64,000 nucleotides of DNA from Pleodorina starrii (lineage: Eukaryota > Chlorophyta > Chlorophyceae > Chlamydomonadales > Volvocaceae), in NCBI GenBank assembly GCA_030267565.1, contig BRXU01000031.1, positions 1,240,001 to 1,304,000 of the forward strand. Direction: 5' to 3'. Below are positions 13,201 to 20,924 of the stretch, in pieces. Under the pieces are notes generated by a model that had not been told where the DNA came from, ran no database searches, and was given only the letters and a program-made list of their open reading frames with translations. Both the position numbers and the translations under genes were made by a program. Each line of letters opens with the position of its first letter. The first letter of the stretch is position 1.

Positions 13201-14366
13201 CCTGGCGGACGCACTGTGCCAACTCCTAGCGATATTCACAAATGCGAAGAAATCCCCGGATGGCAGCATGTATCTCCAGAATGCGGCCTGTAAATCCGCC
13301 GATTCTGCCCGTGAGGTCCTATTCGCACAGTGCAACACGCAATCTATTAAGCAAACCAAGCAAGCCCGTACTCCAAACAGAGTGCCCATCGTCACACCGC
13401 AGAACCAACCCCCAAGCGCTGCGTACACACCATCCTAAAGTACACACCTCCCCACTCGCGACAATGTCCTGCCCTGTCCTGCACACCATGCGGGCGCACC
13501 ACCACTGCCCAAACTGTCACCTATGCCAGCCAGCCCTCAACCTTAGCAACGCACCCGGGCACACACATACGTACACACGCTGTTGCGGCTGTCTTCAGCT
13601 GCGTGAGTTGGGCATCTGCCGGATTCTTGGCATGCTCCACTCTCCCATTGAACCTCCCTTTGCTCTTGCTCTGTGGCCCCGCGGGAACAAATAACACATA
13701 TACGGTATACACACCTCTCCTGACCTCTCCGGCCACTGGCGGGGCGGCTGCACCAGCGACCCTGAGCTCTTAGCACTCGCCTGAGCGGATCTGGAGTGGA
13801 AATCGAACAGCGCGGACTGATGAGAGCAAGGTTGTCACGCGTCGGGAAGGGACTGGAATCAAGCCGCGCGCTAGTGAAAAGCAGGGTGCGGAAGACTCTT
13901 ATCGATTGGAGTTGCAACCTCACGGGTTTTGGGGTCCCTCCCCGCCTCTCTCAGCCCGGTTAAGGTACGAGGCGGCTGCAAGGGAACTCGAGGGGCAGTC
14001 GGTGTAGCGGCTCACCTACCACCACCTCCGGACCCCGACACACAAACTGTTGCGGTAACAAGTCTGGTTGCGACGGCGATGCGTGCGTCCAGGCAAAGGT
14101 ACGGCAAGTGGAGAGCCAGGTCCGGCCGAGGTTTGCAGCTTGCAGGCACGGTGTGTATGATGCGGCACTACCCGCCAGCCCAGAGCCCACCTCCGGCAGG
14201 ACGACCTTTTCGCCACCGCTCTCATCGCCCGCGACCAGCAGCAGCCCTCCGAAGGCGATGGAGGCTCCGGTGGCAGATGCAGGGGTACAGTAGTACCGAG
14301 CTGAGGGCCATACATGGCAGCGGCGTGGCTTTAACGCGCTGGCAGACCGTGGCTGTCCTCTCCAGC
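1269..14366 (-). CDS. Divergent kinesin-like protein with large low-complexity tail
   Basis: Exons I can phase, 5' to 3': 14366-14016 (5' limit doubtful), 11222-11126, 10913-10788, 10515-10176, 9627-9283, 8948-8823, 8637-8565, 8302-7362, 7105 to about 6069, 5608-5483, 5066-1269. Together they give at least 2,450 residues. Motor landmarks appear in order: EELYESSVRSFVNRCLQG, P-loop GAWGSGKSYT (Walker A intact), VEITCVEVQGDDVVDLL, switch-I-like SSRTHAVF, LTLVDTCSFC where kinesins have VDLAGSE, and LRESKLTRML. Switch II therefore lacks its Gly and Glu, so ATP hydrolysis is probably lost. From exon 8302-7362 onward the protein is Ala/Ser/Pro/Gly-rich; the last exon alone has 1,266 codons and ends WATRLFSGSRKSKRPP. 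The N-terminal beta strand and start codon are not found, and the join between about 6069 and 5608 does not phase, so a small exon may be missing. Family level is firm. The role (cargo or microtubule binding without motility, as in KIF26-type kinesins) is inference. Confidence 0.72.
5213..5302. repeat. Tandem repeat, 5 x 18 bp
   Basis: Five perfect back-to-back copies of TGTTGACCGACCTCCCCC, lying in the intron between the last two exons of the kinesin-like gene. The length is a multiple of three and both strands stay open through it, but it lies outside the phased exons. Confidence 0.9.
12289..12431. repeat. Inverted repeat with 24-nt arms plus flanking direct repeat
   Basis: The arm at 12327-12350 (starting CTTAGCGATAGCTTTCGCGG) is the exact reverse complement of 12408-12431, with a 57-nt loop. 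A direct repeat of about 20 nt (AATGTCCATTGTTAAAATTT) lies at 12290-12309, before the left arm, and again at 12374-12393, inside the loop. The short CCCTCACCA motif also recurs. The form suggests a small non-autonomous transposon (MITE-like) or its footprint. No coding capacity is seen. Confidence 0.75.
12849..13172. repeat. 162-bp tandem duplication
   Basis: Bases 12849-13010 and 13011 to about 13172 are nearly identical. The few differences include A/C in CTCGAYAAGC and two changes near GATGCACCTGC/GATACACCCGC. The period is 54 codons, so a reading frame could survive. After copy 2 a plus-strand frame stays open to 13438 (122-124 residues, including ISFDTPAAAAMIAYLEDG), which looks protein-like. 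It may be a fragment of an inserted gene or transposon. Confidence 0.85.
13064..13438 (+). pseudogene. Possible coding fragment inside the kinesin intron
   Basis: A plus-strand frame ending at 13436-13438 contains AAAAMIAYLEDGNAIDVGHL and DALCQLLAIFTNAKK, which read like a folded helical protein and not like low-complexity noise. Its first third overlaps the 162-bp duplication, whose first copy is interrupted in this frame. It lies antisense within an intron of the kinesin-like gene. I recognise no family. A transposon- or retrogene-derived remnant is the best guess. Confidence 0.3.
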
Positions 14367-14910
14367 CTGGGGGGTATGCTCAATCCAGCTCTGCCGCCTT
14401 GACCTTGAAAGGGATTGAAAAGTGCATTCATCACTCGCTCGAGCTGCAGACCTCGGACCTCGTTCTGGACGGCAAGAGCGCAACCGGGATGGACGGCTCC
14501 GCGACCAACCATCTGCGGACAAAGGCGTGTGCTCATCGGTGCCTCGCAACAAAACCGCTTAAAACACCCACTCCTCGGCTCCTCCTCTGGCCTCGCCGCA
14601 CGCAGACGCACGCATGCTCCTGGCTGACGCTTGCTGCAGTAGCATCCCCTCGCCGGAACTTGTCCAAGGATCCCTTCCTCCCGAAACCCGCCGTCCTTCC
14701 CAAGATTCCCCTATTCTGCGCCTGTCTTCGCCACTGGACATTAACTTACGTCCTGCTCTCGCACTGTTGTTTCGCCAACGTGCCACAGTGATGACGCAGC
14801 CCGTGCGTTTAGTTTATTGTCGTACAGGTATTCCAGCATTCGTGCAACCTCCCTCCGGTGCCGCTCCCGTCCCGACTCGACACATTGACTTTCTCAGTGG
14901 CGGGAGGTGG
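14367..14910. other. Unresolved stretch upstream of the kinesin exons
   Basis: The missing 5' exons of the kinesin-like gene are expected here or inside the next minus-strand gap. Frames are open on both strands (for example plus-strand codons near 14402-14560 that include LELQTSDLVLDG), but no kinesin N-terminal strand and no start with a phased donor could be identified. Confidence 0.3.
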
Positions 14911-15120
14911 TTAAGTCAGCACCCGCTCCAAGTTTGACGGCTTGACCTTGATGCCCTTGGGGAAGCAGGACACCGCCTCCAATGGCTTCAGAAGCTTCAC
15001 GGGGTAGCGCCCGGATTCAGCGTCCATCGGGCCGACGATGCAGCCCTCGGCGCCGTTTAGTACGGCTATGCTGAGGCCTGAGAGGCGCACCCGGCAGCCT
15101 CGCGGCAAAGGATCTGCCAT
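14911..15120 (-). CDS. 69-residue KOW/SH3-like mini-protein
   Basis: A single exon from ATG at 15120 to TAA at 14911. The product begins MADPLPRGCRVRLSGLSIA and contains LNGAEGCIVGPMDAESGRY, then KGIKVKPSNLERVLT. The pattern G..V.L.GL...LNG..G.V....ESGRY.V.L, ending in I.VKP.NLE, is the small beta-barrel repeat that I recall next to MYND zinc fingers in many Chlamydomonas proteins. Here it stands alone with no zinc finger. It diverges from the methyltransferase-like gene, with 351 bp between the two ATGs. The minus frame is also open upstream of this ATG, so it could instead be the last exon of a longer gene. I chose this ATG because it directly precedes the domain. Confidence 0.5.
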   Translation of the reverse strand: MADPLPRGCRVRLSGLSIAVLNGAEGCIVGPMDAESGRYPVKLLKPLEAVSCFPKGIKVKPSNLERVLT

Positions 15121-15471
15121 TCGATGCCGGAAGCGAAAAGCCGACACACTTTGGAGTGCGAGGAACAAATTTTCAGCTGGTTCAGGTGAGCTTCCTAGGA
15201 TCTCGGGCAGAGAATGTTGCCTTATTCGGAATGGCTACGCGCCTGCGCGATACAATCGCCGAATGTACGGAAGCAACGACAACTGTGAAGCAACTCAAGG
15301 CCAGGCCGAGCGGAATACCGAGTGGATTAAATTCAGGTGGCATTGTATGATAATTATTGTGTTATGCGCGCCGTTGTACGCACTAGTGTAGCGAATTGAT
15401 TAACCGCGCCGCTGGTCGTGCAGTAAGCGCAGAAGTGCGAAAGCAAATACTTCGCCCTGAGCACACCAAGG
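15121..15471. promoter_or_regulatory. Divergent intergenic/promoter region
   Basis: 351 bp between the start codons of the minus-strand mini-protein and the plus-strand methyltransferase-like gene. It is AT-richer around 15330-15420. No clear TATA box or operator was identified. It is assigned by position only. Confidence 0.4.
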
Positions 15472-17050
15472 ATGAGAACTTCATGCTTAGGCCATGGTTC
15501 CAGCCGTGCGCACTTGCGCGTTGAGCGGGCGCTTGCAGGCGGGTACCCTCGCCCTCGGCTCGCCCTCGGCGTCAGTCTCGGCGTCAAAGCACGGAAACTC
15601 GCATCTCCAAAATTAGCCACGACAAATAGCGATGCTCATATCAGCGGCGAACAAGCGTCAGCCCACGCAGCCGACCCAAAGGACGCTCCTTCCGTAGCCA
15701 TCCCGGCGGCTCAGGCCGCCCCTGCACCGCAGACCGTTGCGGATCCAACGCCCACCGCAGAGATACCGGCCGTCTCACCTGCACCGGAATCCACAGCATC
15801 GTCCGCATTATCGTCTTCATCATCTTCATCACCTCCAGCGCCGGTCGATGACCGCTTCGCGGCCGCTTGGACGCCGCCGGCGGGGGAGCAGCCGCTGTGG
15901 TGGGTCGAGAAGTTCGAGGCTCGCCGGAAGGCAGAGGCGGCAAAGAAGGCCCAAGACCCCTCCTTCGTGACCACCCTGGAGCGAGTAGCGCCAGCAGCAG
16001 CAGCAGTTGGGGAGCGGGGGGACAACCCCGCGCTGCAGTTCCTGAAGGGCGCACTGCAGGTACGTACAGTCGTACACACGATGGCGTCGTGCGTGCAGGG
16101 GTGCGGGGCGCTGTGTCGTTGAGTGCTAGTAGTGAAGGCGTCACAAGGGAACGAGGGAGGGCGCATTTGGGTCGGGCTCCGAGGTATTTCCTGCGAGCGT
16201 GCCGTGAACTGCTTGCTCCCTCGCTTTCAATACTCAGACGACCCCACACAGGTTCCAATCGGTCCACTGTAAACCAACTTTTTTGCACGGGGCATACTTT
16301 TCCAGTGTTGTGCCGGAACGGGACGGGGCGGGACGGGGCGTTTGCAGTTCTCGGCCTCTGTTAACGGCACTCGGCTGCTGTCCGCAGGTTGTGCAGCTGC
16401 TGGCGGTGCTGTCGCTGCTGCTGCTGGTGCCGGCGGCCCTGCACGACGGCGGCCTCTCGCTGGCCAAGCCCTTCACCACCTTCGCCGCGTACCTTTGCTT
16501 CTTCGGCCTCGGCACGGTCGTACGTGTCGTTAAGTACGGCAGGCTGGCGCCGCGGCAGAAGGATCGCCAAGTGGCGACCTGGGGCGGCCGGCTGGCGTTC
16601 GCGGCGTTCGTGGTGGCGGTGCCGCTGCTGCACGGGGCAGCGATGTATCGCTACGCGGGCCTTGCGCTCTACACGAAATACCTGTCGTACGGTACGACAC
16701 TGTACGACGTCGTCGGCGGCATCGGCATGGTCCTCGCCACCGCGCTGAACGCGCTCGCGGCGCGGGAGCTGGGTGCGTCGTACGACAGGGTGGCCGCGCC
16801 GGCAGCCCTGGTGACGACCGGGCCGTACAAGTATGTACAACACCCTATCTACACGTCGTACGTGCTGTTGTTCTTCTCGTACGGCATGTGGCTGCACTCG
16901 GCGCCGACGGCGCTGCTGATGTTACTCGTCTGCGGGCTGTACTACCGCAGTCGTACGGCGCTGGAGGCGCAAGTGCTGGACGGCGCGTTCGGCAGCTATT
17001 ATAGGGACTATGCATCACGGACGAAGAAGTTCGTTCCGTTTGTGCTGTGA
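15472..17050 (+). CDS. Plastid-targeted ICMT-like membrane methyltransferase
   Basis: Two exons, 15472-16059 and 16388-17050, joined in phase (CTGCAG|GTACGT ... CCGCAG|GTT), give 416 residues. The first 55 or so residues are rich in Arg, Ala, Ser and Leu with almost no acid, like a chloroplast transit peptide. An Ala/Pro/Ser linker follows. The C-terminal 220 residues carry several membrane segments and the isoprenylcysteine carboxyl methyltransferase pattern LVTTGPYKYVQHPIYTSYVL ... FGSYYRDYASRTKKFVPFVL. In that family the region binds S-adenosylmethionine and the prenylated substrate. Here the usual Arg of RHP is Gln, and the usual Glu-Glu before the FG..Y motif is Glu-Ala. Many plastid members of this superfamily have no known substrate, so I assign only an SAM-dependent methyltransferase in a plastid membrane. 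Exon 2 is unusually full of TCGTAC/GTACGA words. Confidence 0.75.
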
Positions 17051-17746
17051 GCGCATTGCTTTTGGAGGTGTTGCTTGCGCCGCCGAGCAGATGCGGCTTG
17101 GGTTGTGTTCGCGGCATGAGTTGTATTCGCCGGCCGTGATTATTGCTGCGTCACGCCGTTCGTATTGAGCCAGTGTTGGCTGTCGAGGCCTTGGTGCTAG
17201 GCCGTCAATATTTGCGTCTGTTTCCGGAAGATCAGAAATGGAAGGTTTCAGGCGCCGGTTGTTAGCCGTGCCACCGTGCGCGCGAGGAAGCGTCCTGGCG
17301 CCCTTACGCGCCTTCTTGCATCGATCCATCGTGGGACAATCTTTTAACCCGCGATCCCGCTCCCACCCGACCTGCTTCCAGTCCCTCCCAAGCTGTTCCA
17401 ATGGCCCACGCCAAAGTGAGTCGTAACCCCGCGACGCCGGAGGGAACCCCACCTGAACATTGCGGGTGAACAGCTCGGGAGTTGAGACGCTGTCGGAACG
17501 TGCAAGTTTAATCGGTGATGTGACCAGGAGTCGGTCTCTTTTAAAGAATCGTAATTTGACAGAACAGCGTGCCTCTCTTGGTTATGGCCCTTCGCCCTTG
17601 TGCACAGCAGATCGCAGTTATCTGCAAATGTACGAAAATTCGGTTACCTCTGTTATCGCTTTCTAGAAGCCCTTGACAACTCGCAATCAAGTTACTTGTT
17701 TTATTTCGTTTGCAATTCCATCACGCAGGTTGTCACAGCTCAGAAA
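17051..17746. other. Intergenic: 3' UTR of the ICMT-like gene and promoter of the RAF2-like gene
   Basis: No gene seen. The segment CCGCGATCCCGCTCCC at about 17349 recurs at about 19158 in the last intron of the next gene. The stretch just before 17747 is AT-richer, as expected of a volvocine promoter/5' UTR. Confidence 0.45.
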
Positions 17747-19324
17747 ATGAGCCCAACATCGTTGTGCTCCCAGCGCCAGGTGTGCAAAATTAGACCCGTT
17801 TCTGCCATTTCTTACGTCTATCGACCTGAATTATATTTTTGGATGTGCAGGCGTGCCGCCAAGCGCGCCCGTTCACCGGTCAGCCGCCTCGACGGTGCCG
17901 TCTCACAGTTATGAACAGCCAGGCCGGTGGCGACGTGCGTGGTTCTAAAATGGAGAAGGGTCTTTTCGGAGAGGTACGTAGCGTAAATTTCTTTCATGTT
18001 TGCATCAAGCCGTTGACCCGTGCTCTACCTTATCATTTCCTTGCAGAACTTCGGGGCGCGCGACCCGTTTGCTGGAGAGCTTGCCACAAACTTCGGCGAG
18101 AACGTGCTTGGGAACTATAACACCGAGCACATTATCAAGTGAGCGTGCCCGCGCTGACAGCTGGGGTTGGGCTTGGGGAGGCCGAGAAGTCGTCCTGCAG
18201 CCAAACGGCATTCGGAGGACCTCACCTGACTCCCACACGCGTGCCGCGCCCTCGTCGTATATACGCTACCGCTCGGGGCACCCAACGGCGCAGTACGCAT
18301 CACAAACACGTGGTGCTGCTTCCACCTCGTCTCCCCGCGCGTGTGCACCTGCACCCCGCAAGCCCCTCTCATGGCGAGACGCCTGCCTGGCTCATCTCTC
18401 ACCCGCACCCACCAACTCCCGCCCACACGCTTCCCTCTCCCTTCCACCTGCGATGCATCCTCCCGCTTGCCACCCGCACCCACGGACCCTTGCACCTCCC
18501 TACCGCAAGCCGCTTTCATCCCCATCCTTCCGGTATCCTTGACAGCCTTCCTCGCCTCGCCCATCAACAGCAACGCCCGGTGCACTACCCCCGTTTCCGT
18601 CCGTCTCCACTCTTCCAATGCTGTTCCAACCTACCGTATCCCGCCCGTTTCCGCCCTTTTCCACCCAACCCGCAAAGGCCGCCTGACACCATCAAGCGCG
18701 TGCTGGGCCTCTCCGCGCGGCGCTGCCAGGACAACCTGTCCGGCCTGGCGCTGCTCAGCGAGGAGGAGCGGGAGCTGCTCCGGAACCAGGTGCCCGGGTG
18801 GCGCATGGCCACCACCCAGCAGGGCGGCGCGGCCTGCATCCAGCAGTCGTGGAAGCTCAAGGACGACGCGGCGGCGGAGGAGATGGTGGGCCGCGTGAGC
18901 CGCGTGGCGGCGGAGGAGGGCCACGGCGACAGTCTGACTGTCAGCCGGGTGGGCTCGGAGGTGGTGGCGCAGCTCAGCACCGCGTCGCTAGGTGCGTTGC
19001 TTGGGTGGATGGGCGGCGAGGGCGGGCGGGTTGGGGGCGCTCTCAGGCTTTCCCACGCTGGCGGCGCTCACTCTCCCGCTGGTCTTGCGCGCTGGCGGCG
19101 GCGCCGAACTCCGCCCCTGCGCTCCCACGGCCGTTTGCACGCCGCGCCGTCCTGCTTCCCGCGATCCCGCTCCCACCCGACCGCAACCCCCCCCCCCGCC
19201 CTCGTCCTCGCCTCTCCCACCCTCAGGCGGGCTGACCGAGAACGACTTCATCGTCGCCTCCAAAGTCAACGACCTCAACATTGTGGATTTGCTCCCCAAG
19301 CGCAAGCCGCGATTCTGGGCCTGA
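17747..19324 (+). CDS. RAF2: RAF2-type pterin-4a-carbinolamine dehydratase-like protein, plastid
   Basis: Five exons, 17747-17779, 17851-17973, 18047-18138, 18678-18991 and 19227-19324, total 660 nt and encode 219 residues in one frame. The N-terminus (MSPTSLCSQRQACRQARPFT) looks like a chloroplast transit peptide. Then come NFGARDPFAGELATNFGENV and LGNYNTEHIIK, hallmarks of the plastid DCoH-like proteins of plants, followed by the PCD fold (VPGWRM, the GHGDSLTV segment, STASLGGLTENDFIVASKVN). True pterin dehydratases have a His-His pair in the active site. Here only one His is present (EEGHGDS), as in the plant plastid branch. RAF2 is known to assist Rubisco assembly. The symbol rests on my recognition of that branch; enzymatic activity is doubtful. 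The ATG was chosen because exon 1 ends in phase 0 and completes the transit peptide. Confidence 0.85.
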
Positions 19325-20924
19325 GCGGCTAAAGGGTTGTTGTGGTTGTCACAGTGGGCTAAGGACTCCGGGGGAGTGGAGGGGAGTCCACGGGCCAGCT
19401 GGCCGTGCGCCGCCTCGGAGACGACCAGGGCGAAGTGGCTGAGCGGATCTGGGCGGGGCTGCTGCTGAACCGTAGCGCGGGGCGGAAGAAGGAATAGTGT
19501 GCGGTAGCTGGCTGTTGAGCGGGGCGGAGGGTGGGCTGTGTCTTGCGGGCGTTCGGTGGTTCTGGGGTCTGGGCGGTGTTCGGGTCGCGTCGCTTTTGGA
19601 GAGGTTTGGAGGCCGCACGGAGCGATGGGGTGGGGGCACCAGGCTGGAACCGGCGGACCGAGGCCGCCACAGTCCTCGCAGGCCGCGTCGCTTTCCAACA
19701 GCAAAACTTTCCCCCAATGCGAAGCCGCGCACGGCGGAGTGTTGCATGTAGGGTACGTTGCGCACTTGGAGGACGGGACCTGGGCGGGTACATAATTTGT
19801 CGTTTTGAGGCTAAGGGACGGGTGCTGGAGCCAGCGGATGGATGGGCAGTCAGATGCGTTGGACACGCTATCCATGTTTTCCGGCTTGGCTTGACACCGC
19901 TTGGCCGCGCATTGGAGTACTGGTGCCGTCGCGTCACGCCACGCGAATGGTGGCGGCCTCGTCGTGCTTCAAGCATGTCGTTATGAGGATTACGGTACGC
20001 CTCTGACAGCAAGCGACGCAGCAGGCGGCCGTGCTTGCAGCGGCTTGCAGCTCGCCAACTAGCGGGACCTGTGATGCACCGGGGCCTGCGGCGCCTAACG
20101 GCGCTCATCATGCACGTTTCATCCGAGAGAGCGAGCGATCCCTTGTTTCGTTGCAAGCAACACAGCCAACCGTTTGTTCACATATCACGAGGGGCATACC
20201 GGGGCAACAGTGCGAGGCGTGCCTCCCCGCAAGGAGGGTCGCCTGCCACCGGGTCGTGTCCCCCTTAAGCACCTCCTCTTGACGCTCCTGCTCGGCAGTC
20301 GCCATGTCAAGGGCCAAGCGGCGAAAGAACCCACAGACGGGACGACTTCATTCCACACTGCGCACTTCATATCTTCATTACCTTTCACGGGCTCCGGCCC
20401 ATCCGTGGACACCCTTCCTCTCCCCACCCAGTGCAACTCCCGCCAGTGCAATAACCAGTACCCACGACGCATGGCGCCCTCCCCCCCCCAGTGTCCTTCC
20501 ATCACCCGACGGCCGGGGGCCACATTGGCCTGAGAACCGAGTGCCCAACACGCGCTGCCGAGACACGTCAGCGGCACGTAACCGCCTCCTGCTGCTCAAG
20601 GCCCTGCCCACCCAGGCTGGCGCCCTACCACCACCCGCCGGAAGTCAGCCCTGGCCGCCAGCCCCTCCCGCAATACACGTACGAGTTAGCCAGTCAACGC
20701 TCCCTTAGGGTGGTCCCTCCCCTCACTGCATGTGCTGCCCCCCCCCCCGGGGAGCCGGCCGGCCAAAACTGGAACCACCAAGCGGTCGCAAAGGTGCCCC
20801 AAGCCCCCGGCCTTCGCCCCCTTCTCCCGGGTAGTCTCCTCGGTTACCCCCGCTGCGGTTACCGCCCCGCTCCCTCGCCTCGCCGCGGTTGCCCTCGCTG
20901 CGGGCCTTCCTTCTTTGTATCCGC
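19325..20924. other. Convergent 3' regions, no gene found
   Basis: Lies between the RAF2-like stop (plus) and the stop of the next minus-strand gene. Short frames occur on both strands but none has a domain, phased splice sites or protein-like composition. It probably contains both 3' untranslated regions. Confidence 0.45.

Larger units (their letters stand above)
11223..14015 (-). other. 2.8 kb intron of the kinesin-like gene with repeat insertions
   Basis: Bounded by the donor G|GTGAGC at 14015 and the acceptor TGTAG|AC at 11223. The join restores an Asp codon and kinesin-like sequence (PEVVV-DYAALDHF). It is far longer than the other introns of this gene, lower in GC, and carries the inverted repeat near 12.33-12.43 kb and the 162-bp duplication near 12.85-13.17 kb. 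I found no complete gene inside; transposon remnants are the simplest explanation. Confidence 0.55.

Noticed and set aside
13021..13428. 135-codon minus-strand frame in the kinesin intron
   Set aside because: It does not phase with kinesin exons; the plus-strand frame over the same bases reads more like protein.
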